A stretch of 64,000 nt of DNA from an uncultured Eubacteriales bacterium (GTDB lineage: Bacteria; Bacillota; Clostridia; Oscillospirales; Acutalibacteraceae). The stretch is taken from assembly GCA_934446475.1 (NCBI GenBank), contig CAKSEH010000001.1, forward strand, positions 62,001-126,000, read 5' to 3'. The position numbers and the translations under genes were made by a program. The notes under the pieces are model-generated. The model was not told the DNA's origin. It was given only the letters and a program-made list of their open reading frames with translations, and ran no database searches. Numbering within the stretch: position 1 is the first letter of the stretch; each line of letters opens with the position of its first letter. This document shows, piece after piece, positions 52,431-61,629 of the stretch.

Positions 52431-53501
52431 TCATCTTGAAATAATACCCCCGCCCAAGACAACATCGCCGTCGTAAAAAACCGCTGACTGTCCGGGAGTA
52501 ACCGCTCTCTGAGGCTCGTCAAAAATAACCATCGCCTTATCATCGTCGCTCGGTATCACGGTTGCCGGCTGTTCTGTCTGCCTGTATCTTATTTTAACTT
52601 TACACCTGGTTTCTCCCAATGGAGCCTTGCCCGATATCCAGTTAAGGTCGTAAAGGTGTGCTTCGGATGAAAAAAGTTCGTCCTTCTCACCCAAAGTAAC
52701 GGTATTATCCTCGGGTGATATTTTAAGCACATAAAGAGAGTTTTTAGCGGATATTCCGAGTCCTCTTCTCTGCCCGACGGTATAGCATATGATTCCCTTA
52801 TGCTTTCCTATTTTAGTCCCGTCCGACAAAACAAAATCTCCCGGTTTTGCTTCTTTCCCCGAAAGTCTTTTAAGAGCCGAAGCATAATCGCCGTCGGGCA
52901 CAAAGCAGATATCCTGACTGTCGTGCTTCTTTGAATTTATAAATCCGTTTTCCTCGGCTATCTGTCTTGTTTTTGTTTTAGGCATACCTCCGAGCGGAAA
53001 AAGTATCATAGAAAGTTGCTCTTGCGTAAGATTATAAAGAACATAGCTCTGGTCCTTTGAGGGATCGAGAGCTTTTTTTAAGAAATACTCCCCGTTATTT
53101 TCTTCTATTCTTGCATAATGCCCCGTTACTACCTTCAAGCAGCCGAGCTGCCTCGCACGCTCAAAAAGCTTATCAAACTTCATATAACGGTTGCAGTCTA
53201 TACACGGATTCGGCGTCATACCGTTTTGGTAACTGTCTATAAACCTGTTTATAACCTTTTCCTTAAAGCCGTCCTTAAAATTGAATACATAATACGGCAT
53301 TTTAAGATTAACCGCAACGCTTCTTGCGTCTTCAACATCGTCAAGAGAGCAACAGGTATGTCCCTTTTGTATACCCGCATCCTCATTATCGTATAGCTTC
53401 ATCGTGCAGCCGATACACTCATACCCAAGCTGCTTTGCAAGGAGTGCCGCAACGCTTGAATCGACACCGCCGCTCATTGCAATAAGTGCTTTTTCGCCCA
53501 T
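52431..53501 (-). CDS. mnmA: tRNA-specific 2-thiouridylase MnmA
   Basis: 356 aa enzyme installing s2U at the wobble position of Lys/Glu/Gln tRNAs. PP-loop AMSGGVDSSVAAL at the N terminus, catalytic Cys in PNPCIDCNRYMKF (near 103) and SQDICFVPDGDY (near 199), then the C-terminal beta barrel (TVGQRRGLGIS, VTPGQSAVFYDGD). Next gene upstream is an HD hydrolase, 17 bp away. Confidence 0.96.
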   Translation of the reverse strand: MGEKALIAMSGGVDSSVAALLAKQLGYECIGCTMKLYDNEDAGIQKGHTCCSLDDVEDARSVAVNLKMPYYVFNFKDGFKEKVINRFIDSYQNGMTPNPCIDCNRYMKFDKLFERARQLGCLKVVTGHYARIEENNGEYFLKKALDPSKDQSYVLYNLTQEQLSMILFPLGGMPKTKTRQIAEENGFINSKKHDSQDICFVPDGDYASALKRLSGKEAKPGDFVLSDGTKIGKHKGIICYTVGQRRGLGISAKNSLYVLKISPEDNTVTLGEKDELFSSEAHLYDLNWISGKAPLGETRCKVKIRYRQTEQPATVIPSDDDKAMVIFDEPQRAVTPGQSAVFYDGDVVLGGGIISR

Positions 53502-53518
53502 ATAAAAATAATTCTCCT

Positions 53519-54070
53519 TTAGTCAACACACGGAACCGTTCTCATTGCCAGTATGGTTTTTGAAATAAGTTCATCGAGTGTCCAGCCGAGCATTTCAGCG
53601 CCCCTTGATATAACCTCTCTCGAACAACCTGCCGCAAAATTTTGCGTCTTGAACTTTTTCTTAACGGATTTCAGTTCAAGATCCCTCACGCTTTTGGAAG
53701 GTCTCATAAGGGCTACTGCGCCTATGAGTCCCGTAAGCTCGTCTACCGCATAAAGCACCTTTTCCATTGGATGTTCGGGTCTTATATCAACCGTGATACC
53801 GTAACCGTGGCTTACGGCAGCGTGTATTATGCGTTCATCTACACCGTTTTCACGCATTATTTCCTCTTCTTTTATACAGTGCTGCTCCGGGAACCGTTCA
53901 AAATCAAGATCGTGCAGAAGTCCTACTATTCCCCACATTTCCTCCTCATCGCCGTATCCGAGTTCTTTTGCAAAATATCGCATAACACCCTCAACGGTTT
54001 CGGCGTGTTTTATATGAAATAGCTCGCTGTTATATTTTAAAAGGAGCTCATAAGCATCGTTTCTTGTCAT
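53519..54070 (-). CDS. HD-domain hydrolase
   Basis: 183 aa HDIG-type metal phosphohydrolase: HAETVEGVMRYFAKELG, the HD pair in GLLHDLDFERFPEQHC, SHGYGI and DELTGLIGAVALMRPS. Substrate unknown; related small HD proteins act on nucleotides or are uncharacterised. AAGGAGG precedes the ATG. Confidence 0.87.
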   Translation of the reverse strand: MTRNDAYELLLKYNSELFHIKHAETVEGVMRYFAKELGYGDEEEMWGIVGLLHDLDFERFPEQHCIKEEEIMRENGVDERIIHAAVSHGYGITVDIRPEHPMEKVLYAVDELTGLIGAVALMRPSKSVRDLELKSVKKKFKTQNFAAGCSREVISRGAEMLGWTLDELISKTILAMRTVPCVD

Positions 54071-54149
54071 TTTCCGTTATCCTCCTTATAGGTCTGTGAC
54101 ATATGAAAATACGCCGTTTTCGGGCGAGTCGGAATTATTATCACTTGCC

Positions 54150-54815
54150 TTAAGATAAAAAAGTCTTTATATACTTAAAAAATCTGTCCGCAATCTCCTT
54201 CATACCTAAATCATTAGGATGATTGAACAGTCCGTGCGTTTCTTCCCTTTCACGTATATCGGATATACCGACAAATATATCGCCGTGTTTTTCTGCAACC
54301 GATTTCTTTTCACTGTCAAGCACAGGTCTGATATAAAATCCTTCGGAAATAATAAATCCCGTGCTTCCTGTATCTATAAAGTTACGAAGCTTTTCAAAAG
54401 CTTTTGAAAAATCGCCTTTACGAAGTTCATCGTTATCATAAGCCTTATCAACGTTTGCTCCGAAAAACATAACCGCAATATCGGGTTTAAACTGTGCTGC
54501 GGGCGAGAAAAGCTTTTCAATATCGGCACTTTCAAAATGCCACTCAAATTCCGCCACCTGTAAAATAGAAAAAGCGGCATTCGGATGGGTCTCGGTTATT
54601 TTATTCATAAGTATATGAACGTAGTCATTTTCAGGAGCGGACGCCGCCATTCCGCAGTCTTTATTCCATCCCATTTCGGGTTTGGGCTCGTGTTTGGTTA
54701 TTGAGTTGCCGACAAAAAGTATCCTCGGTCCGTCCCCTTCTCTGATTACAAAATAACTTTCCCTGTTTTGTCCTGTTGCCGGAACAATATTTTCCTGTAG
54801 ATTTTTCATTCCCAT
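54150..54815 (-). CDS. SGNH/GDSL-family hydrolase
   Basis: 221 aa esterase fold without a signal peptide: block I FVGNSITKHEP (Ser nucleophile), block III FFGANVDK, and block V HPNDLGMKEIA with the catalytic Asp/His region. Such enzymes deacetylate or de-esterify glycans or lipids. Own promoter just upstream and genes for glycan-active proteins on the far side suggest a role in modified-glycan turnover. Confidence 0.82.
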   Translation of the reverse strand: MGMKNLQENIVPATGQNRESYFVIREGDGPRILFVGNSITKHEPKPEMGWNKDCGMAASAPENDYVHILMNKITETHPNAAFSILQVAEFEWHFESADIEKLFSPAAQFKPDIAVMFFGANVDKAYDNDELRKGDFSKAFEKLRNFIDTGSTGFIISEGFYIRPVLDSEKKSVAEKHGDIFVGISDIREREETHGLFNHPNDLGMKEIADRFFKYIKTFLS

Positions 54816-54860
54816 TGTAACCTCTCTGCTTAAGTTTTATTTTTCTTAATTCACACAAGT

Positions 54861-54889
54861 ATTATATAACCTTAAGACTTTGATATCAA
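54861..54889 (-). promoter_or_regulatory. promoter of the SGNH hydrolase
   Basis: Minus-strand TTGATA (54884-54889), 17-bp spacer, exact TATAAT (54861-54866); AGAGAGG RBS follows. It lies between the SGNH gene and the terminator of the next upstream cluster. Confidence 0.85.
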
Positions 54890-54899
54890 GATAAAGTTA

Positions 54900-54927
54900 C
54901 GGCTGCAAAGAAATTTCCTTGCAGCCG
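54900..54927 (-). terminator. terminator of the surface-protein operon
   Basis: Palindromic stem CGGCTGCAA/TTGCAGCCG (54900-54908 with 54919-54927) with an inner GAAA/TTTC. It lies 5 bp past the stop of the 283-aa membrane protein. The T-tract is weak. Confidence 0.7.
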
Positions 54928-54932
54928 CAGTA

Positions 54933-55784
54933 TTATTTTTTCTTTTTGCGTTTTAAATTTATAAAGAGAAAGATATCAAAACCGACAAATAAAACCGCAA
55001 AAACACTCAGTAAAATTATTGTAAGTGTTCCCATAGATATTTTTTCTTCTTTTTCAGGGGTTTTTGAAGCGACATCATCCTTTTTGTCTTCGGTGATATT
55101 TTCTGTTTTCGTTTCTTTGCCGTGTTTTTGCCCGCTTATACCTATTTCGTTACCCGACAGGTCGTAAACCTTGCCGTTTTCGTCAAGCTTTCCGAGCCTT
55201 ACATTGTCAAAACAGGTATCGGCGTTTAAATCAGTGGTCGCCTGAAGCCCTATATAGAAAACCAAATTCTGATTGCCGTCCGTCGGAGCCTGAACACAGT
55301 CCTTGATTAAGGTCACCGCAGTGTTCCATTCATCTTTTCCTTCAGCCTCTTTGATAACCTCATAGCCATTACATATTCTTATTCCGTTGTCTATATCCTG
55401 ATTTAAGTATACCTGATGACTTAACGAACCCTTAAAGTCATATATTACGACAGCAAAATCACCCGGATCATAAGCATTGCAAATAAATTTAAGGCTCATA
55501 ACGCCGCCGTATTCCCTGACAGGTGCAAGCTGCATATAGTTATTCTGATCCCGGCTTACTATTTTTGCGTTGACCGAGGGGCCGCCTTCAAGCATAGCGC
55601 CCCAATACTTAAAGCCCTCTGAAAAATCACCGTTTTTAAATTCATCGGCGGGATCCAAAGAATATATTTGGTAGCTTTTGAGATTCAGGCCCTTTTCGTA
55701 TGTTCCGGACTCATAAGCGCTTACGGAAAAAGAACCTGCAAAAATCAGGGTTATAAAGACAAAGAGGAAAACTATCCTTCGCAT
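54933..55784 (-). CDS. single-module surface protein, membrane anchored
   Basis: 283 aa: signal peptide (about 1-24), one jelly-roll-like module opening FKNGDFSEGFKYWG that matches the modules of the 1154-aa protein, a charged linker (EDKKDDVASKTPEKEE), and a C-terminal helix with a Lys-rich cytoplasmic tail (INLKRKKKK). The module is of the CBM4/9 type, often carbohydrate binding, which I infer from the NGDF-x-G-W pattern. Starts 3 bp after the beta-helix gene stop. Confidence 0.7.
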   Translation of the reverse strand: MRRIVFLFVFITLIFAGSFSVSAYESGTYEKGLNLKSYQIYSLDPADEFKNGDFSEGFKYWGAMLEGGPSVNAKIVSRDQNNYMQLAPVREYGGVMSLKFICNAYDPGDFAVVIYDFKGSLSHQVYLNQDIDNGIRICNGYEVIKEAEGKDEWNTAVTLIKDCVQAPTDGNQNLVFYIGLQATTDLNADTCFDNVRLGKLDENGKVYDLSGNEIGISGQKHGKETKTENITEDKKDDVASKTPEKEEKISMGTLTIILLSVFAVLFVGFDIFLFINLKRKKKK

Positions 55785-55787
55785 TTT

Positions 55788-58145
55788 TTACTCCTTATCG
55801 GGTCCGATTACATTCTTAACATCACCGGTAAAACGCTTTTTGGTGCCGTAATATGAGTTTTTGGCAAAGTAATTACCTTCACAATTATTAACCAACTGCG
55901 TACCGTTATGATACCCGGCAATACGGTTTTTCTCGGTCATATTGTAACCACCGCACATAGTAATTCCGGCATCGTGTTTCGGTTCCAAAAACGAGCCTTG
56001 ATTTTTAACATACATAAGACCCTCTGAACCGTCAAACGTATTAAGCCGTATCACATTGCCGAAAACGCCCTTGGTGCGGTAAAACTCGGTGAAATCATCG
56101 GGATATTCTCCGAACCAGCTCTCGCTGCGGAGGAACAGTCCCTCCCCGCTTGACCTTACCTGACACTTTGTGACCTTATTAAAGGCGCAGAAGCAAAGCT
56201 GACCGTTTCTGCTGCCGTAGTTTGCGTGCATAACCATTCCGGCGGCCATATTTATTTCCTGTCCGCAAATAACATTTTCAACGCCGCTGTTCCAAATAAA
56301 CTGACTTGAACCGTTTGAAAACTCTGAATTGTTGTTTAGCCAGACATTATGAGCGGTTGATGTTCCGAGGGAGAAATAAGAGGTTTTATCGGGCAAAACA
56401 TCCCACGGTTTATCTAAAACAATATGATTGCCCTCACAGAATTTGACCTTTCTGAGCTGACCGAATCCCTTACCGTCCATAATGCAAATATAAAGCGGAA
56501 AATCATCATTAAACTCGGAAAGCGTTGCTTCACCCAAAAATTCCTGATTAGGATCTCCTGTTATTTCAAGGGCATCGTGGGTTATGTTCTCAGCTCTGCC
56601 GTGCCATACGGTTTCGCCGTATTCAGACATATAGACCTCAAGTGCATTGCCCGAACGGGCTACTCCTCTGCTGCGGTTCTGATAAACGAAATTGCCTTCA
56701 AATCCGCACTGAGACATAAACGAGCGCCTGCCGTTTAAAAACCGATTTCCTATAACAAGACTGTGATAAAGCGCACCGAAAAAGCTCTCGTTTACCTGCG
56801 CCGGAACGCACTCAACAATATTATCTATGAATTTTATGTATTCATTTTTTGACGGCAAGAAGCAAACAGGCATAGTGCCCTTGAATATATTACCCTTAAA
56901 CACGCAGTCGATATTTCTTGACGGAGAAAGCAAAGCGGTGCAGAATGCTCCGAACCTGCGTTCATCGTTATAAGCGGTTTTATAATCCGAATCAACCCTG
57001 CAATCGGTTACAAACGAACCTTCAACAGCAACATTTTCACTGTGTGAAAGTACAATTCCGACATTTGCACCGCCGCCGAGCTTAAATCTCGTTGCTGTAA
57101 CGCCGCAGTTACTCTCAACATTAAGCAAAGCGGCGGGATTGTATTTAAGGTGAAGCTTTTTCCAGTCCTTTGCAAGACCCTTGCCGTTGCCGTGGACACC
57201 CGGATAGTAGCTGACGTTCTCAAAATCACCCTTTATCCCGAACATTGAACTTGCTTTTATCACCGTATTATCGGCTCCCGAGCCCATAAGCACAACGCCG
57301 TTTTTCAGCTTTAAGGTCTTACTTATCTCATAGGTTCCGGGAAGGAGCCTTACTATTCCGCCCGAAGCAGAAAGAGAGTCTATGGCAGTCTGAATTGTGT
57401 CTGCCATATCTGCAAACAATTCCTCATCCGGACGCACTGTGATAACTTTTATGTCACTTGAGAGCTTTCTTGTTTTATAGACCGTATCGTTCCAAAGTGA
57501 GCGATAATAAGAAACGGCATCGTTTTTCTCGATGATCACTTCAAGTTCTATAGGCTCGGACCATCCGTAGTCTCCGCCGTTTCCGGAATGAATATAAACA
57601 CTGTAAAGCCCCGTTTCGATATCCTCAGGCAGAATAAAATCGCAGGAGTGTTCTTCTCGTGAATATGTGTATTTATCTTCCTTTACGGCATCAAGACAGT
57701 ATTTTTTACCTGTTTCCTTACCTATAAGAAGGCATTTTTTGGAGTCATCGCCGCCAAAGTTATTGCCGTAAAGAGAATAAAGGTCACCGGCACAGCCTTT
57801 TAAAAGCGAACTGCCGAAAATAACGGGTTTGTTTGCAATGACCGGTTTTGAGATACCGGATGCATTTTTAAGCCAGGCTATCTGAACACCTGCCCCGGTG
57901 CGATTGCTTGCGTTCACATAAAGAACCTGATTTAAAACAACATCGGGGAAAAGTTCACGGCAGCCGTCTGACGGAAGTTCGGGGGGAGACAAAACGGGAT
58001 ATCCGTCGGTAAAATCCTTTGAGGGCTTATAAAGCAACACCGTAGTGTCCGAGGTTATTCCCTCTCCGAAAATCTGCACGGCATTATCAAATCCGAAATC
58101 GGTTATTCGTGATATTTGCGGCAAAAGTGCCGTTAAATCTGACAT
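55788..58145 (-). CDS. beta-helix protein with N-terminal IPT-like domains, no signal peptide
   Basis: 785 aa. The first about 215 residues are two IPT/TIG-like beta sandwiches (VQIFGEGITSDTTVLLY, GLYSVYIHSGNGGDYGWSEP). From about 250 the pectate-lyase-type right-handed beta helix begins (IQTAIDSLSASGGIVRLLPG, TYEISKTLKLKNGVVLMGSG) and runs through LYHSLVIGNRFLNG. The catalytic residues are not recognisable by eye. A good RBS (AGAGAGG) supports the ATG, so the lack of an export signal appears real. Paralogous to the partial protein at the window end. Confidence 0.8.
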   Translation of the reverse strand: MSDLTALLPQISRITDFGFDNAVQIFGEGITSDTTVLLYKPSKDFTDGYPVLSPPELPSDGCRELFPDVVLNQVLYVNASNRTGAGVQIAWLKNASGISKPVIANKPVIFGSSLLKGCAGDLYSLYGNNFGGDDSKKCLLIGKETGKKYCLDAVKEDKYTYSREEHSCDFILPEDIETGLYSVYIHSGNGGDYGWSEPIELEVIIEKNDAVSYYRSLWNDTVYKTRKLSSDIKVITVRPDEELFADMADTIQTAIDSLSASGGIVRLLPGTYEISKTLKLKNGVVLMGSGADNTVIKASSMFGIKGDFENVSYYPGVHGNGKGLAKDWKKLHLKYNPAALLNVESNCGVTATRFKLGGGANVGIVLSHSENVAVEGSFVTDCRVDSDYKTAYNDERRFGAFCTALLSPSRNIDCVFKGNIFKGTMPVCFLPSKNEYIKFIDNIVECVPAQVNESFFGALYHSLVIGNRFLNGRRSFMSQCGFEGNFVYQNRSRGVARSGNALEVYMSEYGETVWHGRAENITHDALEITGDPNQEFLGEATLSEFNDDFPLYICIMDGKGFGQLRKVKFCEGNHIVLDKPWDVLPDKTSYFSLGTSTAHNVWLNNNSEFSNGSSQFIWNSGVENVICGQEINMAAGMVMHANYGSRNGQLCFCAFNKVTKCQVRSSGEGLFLRSESWFGEYPDDFTEFYRTKGVFGNVIRLNTFDGSEGLMYVKNQGSFLEPKHDAGITMCGGYNMTEKNRIAGYHNGTQLVNNCEGNYFAKNSYYGTKKRFTGDVKNVIGPDKE

Positions 58146-58151
58146 ATTTTG

Positions 58152-61100
58152 TTACCTCTCTTTGATATTAAGACCCGATGCCGATTTTTTACGCACAACA
58201 ATCATAACAACCGTGCCGACCGCCGCTGCCGCAACAACCGCTCCGAGCACTATTATAACTATCATCGTTACGGACAATGAACTTGATTTTACATCTGCTT
58301 GTTTGTTATTTGACATCTTTTTTATGTCAAACTTGCTCTCCGGCATCTCAGGGAATCCCTTAGGCTTTCCGTCCGCCGAAACAGACTCAGGCACTACATA
58401 TTTGCTGCCGTCAAGATTATAATACTCGTTATCGTTAACAACTCTGACTATTGCAACATCGCAAAGGTCTATTGTAACATCGGGGCCCGTGGGTTGAAGA
58501 ATAGCCATAAACACGGGATCTGTTCCCCATTTTTTGACTGAATCCGGTTTCATATCAACGGAATTTACAGTCAGCGGAGTTGATGAAACCGCTATATTCC
58601 AGCCGTTTTCATCTGCCGCTTCATAAAGCACGTTAAAGCCGCCGCCGTTTTTTGAATCAATACAGTTCATTGTTGAAATAGCAAGCTGGAAAGCATTATC
58701 TCCCCTGTATTTTACGATAACCGCATATTTTGCGCCCTCTTTTGCGTCCTTTATCTTGAACGGACGGGAATTTATTCCCAAAAAGTCGCCCGACTTCATA
58801 GTTATGTAGTTTTTGCCGTTTTCATTTTTAATGGCGGCATACTCGGTAGGAGGAACGCCGGTACGGGTACCCCAATACTTAAATCCCTTTGAAAAGTCGC
58901 CGTTTTTGAATTCTTCGGCGGCAGGGTAGTTATAAATCCCGAAATTCTTACCGGTTACTATTCCCTCGTCATATGTTCCGGAATAAGGGTCGTATACCTC
59001 GCCGTTTTCATCATAGAAAACTATTTTTTTACCGTCAAGTTCGGTAAAGGAATTATCTTCAAGCACTCTTACTACCTTTAAAGAACCTATCTCTGCCGAG
59101 ACGCCCTTTTTAGTGCCTATTATTTTTGCTACGAAAGCATAATCCGTTCCGAATTTATTCGACGCATTATCTGCCGGAAGAATTGTTCCGAGGGTCATAA
59201 CCTGACTTGAAACCGCAACATTCCATCCGTTTTTCTTTGTATCCTTATAAATGGTGGTTGAACCGAGCGCACGGGTAGTATCCTTTGTATTAAGAGAATC
59301 AAAAGCAAACTGGAAGTTTGTTACATCGCCCCTGTATTCGGCCATAACGGCATACTTGTCGCCCGGTTTTGCGTTCTTTATGATAAACGGTCTTGAGCAA
59401 AGTCCGGTATACTCTTTATCGGTAGAAAATGCAATATGATAATTACCGTTTTGATTTACGAGCTTTGCATATACAGACGGTGATGAGCCGTCAACCGTAG
59501 CCCAGTACTTAAGACCCTTTGAAAAGTCGCCGTTTGCAAGGGCATCAAGTGCGGGATAATTGTAAATTCCCCAATTTGCGCCGGTTGTTATTCCGTTATT
59601 AAAACTTCCTGCGTACGGGTCGTAAATATCGCCGTTTTCATCATAGAAAACTATTTTTTTACCGTCAAGATCGTAATAAGAACCGTCATCCCCTACCTTT
59701 ACAACCTTAACATCCGTAAACTCTGCAGTGCTTGTATCCTTTGTTGCAACGATTTTTGCAACAAAAGCAAAATTTTCACCGAATCTGTTATTCGGGTTAT
59801 CGGCAGGCATAAGCTCGCCGAGAGTCATTTGCTGCTGAGATACTGCTACGCTGAAGCCTGCCGCCGATTCGGATCTATAAACCGTCATTGAACCGAGCGC
59901 ACGGGTCGTATTCTTTGTGTTAAGAGAATCGACCGCAAACTGGAAAGGAGCGGCATCGCCTCTGTAAGACACCATAAGCGCATAATGGTCACCCTTGGCT
60001 GCACCGTTTATAATAAACGGTCTTGAGCAAAGAGCCGTAAATGCTTTGGTAGTAGAAAAAGAAATATAGCTCTTTCCGTCTTCATTCTTAAGGGCGGCAT
60101 AGGTTGAGGCTGCAGAACCGTCTACGGTACCCCAATATTTAAGTCCCTTTGAAAAATCGCCGTTTGTAAGAACTTCGGTTGCGGGAAAAGAATAAATTCC
60201 GCCGTTAGAACCTGTTTCTATGCCGTTTTTTGCAGTTCCCGCATATGGGTCGTATACATCTCCGTTTTCATCATAGAAAACTATCTTGGTGCCGTCAAGC
60301 TCTGTGTATGAGCCGTCTTCAAGAACTTTTACAACCTTTATATCGGTAAACTGTGCCGTGCTTGTTTTCTTAATAGCAACTATTTTTACCACAAAAGCAT
60401 AGTTTTCACCGAACCTGTTATTCGGATTATCGGCAGGCATAAGCTCGCCCAGTACTGCCTTTTGTGATGATGCCGCAACATTCCATCCGTTTTCTTCGGA
60501 GGATTTAAATACGGTAACCGCTCCCGTGGCACGGGTAGTACCCTTTTGGTTTATCCCGTCAATAATAAGCTGAAAATCGTTAACGACATTGCCTTTATAA
60601 GACGCCATAACGGCATATTTTTCACCCTGTTTTGCATCTTTGATGAGGAAAGGTCTTGAACAAAGACCGGTATATTCCTTATCTGTAGTGAAGGTGATAA
60701 ACTTTTTGCCGTCTTCTCCCGTTGTTACCTTTGCGTACTTGGAAGCCGCAGAGCCATCAACAGTACCCCAGTTTTTAAGACCCTTTGCAAAGTTTCCGTT
60801 TGTGAAAGTCTCGGTTGCAGGGTAATTCACTATACTGCCGTTTCCGCCCGATGTAATACCGTCAGTCTCGGTGCCGGAATCGGGATCAAACGGATCGCCG
60901 TTATCGTCTTTTATTACTATTTTCGTGCCGTCAAGCTCTGCATAAGAGCCGTCGTCAAGAACTTTGACGATTTTGACATTTGTTATATCGGTAGATTTTC
61001 CTGCATCCCATCCTGCTATCTTTACAACAAAATTATACTCCGTTGCAGAGGAAGCAAGACTGCCTATAACAAGATTCTGGCTTGATACTACAAGGCTGTT

Positions 61101-61616
61101 AAAGCTGTCCTTATCGGAGCTGCTGAAGAGAATTTTAGATCCCGTTGCCCTTTGGCTGCTGCCGTTAATATGGTCTATTATAAGCTGAAAACTTGTGTTT
61201 CCTCTGAAATTTGCCATTAAGGCATATTTATCTCCTTTTTTTGCGCCCTCGATGCGGAAAGGTCTTGAGCAGACGGCATCATAAGCTTTGGGAGGCGTAT
61301 ATCTTAAGAATGTTACACCTTCCTCAGAAAGGGGTTTACCGTATTTTGATGCTGCAGAACCGTCCACAGTGCCCCAAAACTTAAGTCCCTGTGAAAAGTC
61401 GCCGTTTGTAAGTGATGCCATAGGCTCAAGTTGATTTATTTTTCCGTATCCGCCTGTGGTTATGCCGTCCTCAAAAGTGCCTATTGCATCCACAGCGGCA
61501 GAAACCGAAAATATTCCGAAAAGACTGCCTGTTATTATAGCCGCAGTTGCAATCACTGCAAGTATTCTTCTGTTTATTCTGATTTTCTTTAAGCTGACAC
61601 TGATTTGCTTCAGCAT
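58152..61616 (-). CDS. large surface protein with five tandem jelly-roll-like modules
   Basis: 1154 aa from the ATG preceded by AAGGAG (a GTG three codons earlier is also in frame). Signal peptide, then five modules of about 205 residues. Each opens with a NGDF-x-G-W box (LTNGDFSQGLKFWG, FTNGNFAKGLKNWG, and three more) and closes in GTKIVFYDENGDVYDPY-like strands. A C-terminal membrane helix (about 1115-1140) and basic tail anchor it. Modules are of the carbohydrate-binding type by pattern; ligand unknown. Part of the same operon as the flanking beta-helix proteins. Confidence 0.85.
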   Translation of the reverse strand: MLKQISVSLKKIRINRRILAVIATAAIITGSLFGIFSVSAAVDAIGTFEDGITTGGYGKINQLEPMASLTNGDFSQGLKFWGTVDGSAASKYGKPLSEEGVTFLRYTPPKAYDAVCSRPFRIEGAKKGDKYALMANFRGNTSFQLIIDHINGSSQRATGSKILFSSSDKDSFNSLVVSSQNLVIGSLASSATEYNFVVKIAGWDAGKSTDITNVKIVKVLDDGSYAELDGTKIVIKDDNGDPFDPDSGTETDGITSGGNGSIVNYPATETFTNGNFAKGLKNWGTVDGSAASKYAKVTTGEDGKKFITFTTDKEYTGLCSRPFLIKDAKQGEKYAVMASYKGNVVNDFQLIIDGINQKGTTRATGAVTVFKSSEENGWNVAASSQKAVLGELMPADNPNNRFGENYAFVVKIVAIKKTSTAQFTDIKVVKVLEDGSYTELDGTKIVFYDENGDVYDPYAGTAKNGIETGSNGGIYSFPATEVLTNGDFSKGLKYWGTVDGSAASTYAALKNEDGKSYISFSTTKAFTALCSRPFIINGAAKGDHYALMVSYRGDAAPFQFAVDSLNTKNTTRALGSMTVYRSESAAGFSVAVSQQQMTLGELMPADNPNNRFGENFAFVAKIVATKDTSTAEFTDVKVVKVGDDGSYYDLDGKKIVFYDENGDIYDPYAGSFNNGITTGANWGIYNYPALDALANGDFSKGLKYWATVDGSSPSVYAKLVNQNGNYHIAFSTDKEYTGLCSRPFIIKNAKPGDKYAVMAEYRGDVTNFQFAFDSLNTKDTTRALGSTTIYKDTKKNGWNVAVSSQVMTLGTILPADNASNKFGTDYAFVAKIIGTKKGVSAEIGSLKVVRVLEDNSFTELDGKKIVFYDENGEVYDPYSGTYDEGIVTGKNFGIYNYPAAEEFKNGDFSKGFKYWGTRTGVPPTEYAAIKNENGKNYITMKSGDFLGINSRPFKIKDAKEGAKYAVIVKYRGDNAFQLAISTMNCIDSKNGGGFNVLYEAADENGWNIAVSSTPLTVNSVDMKPDSVKKWGTDPVFMAILQPTGPDVTIDLCDVAIVRVVNDNEYYNLDGSKYVVPESVSADGKPKGFPEMPESKFDIKKMSNNKQADVKSSSLSVTMIVIIVLGAVVAAAAVGTVVMIVVRKKSASGLNIKER
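58400..61480 (-). repeat. five tandem coding repeats, about 620 bp each
   Basis: The modules of the large surface protein recur with a period of about 620 bp. The three central units are the most alike (nearly the same YDENGDIYDPYAG segment and PADNPNNRFGENFAF segment), while the first and last are more diverged. This is the expected picture of repeat expansion by unequal crossing over. Confidence 0.85.
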
Positions 61617-61629
61617 ATATTTCACTCCT

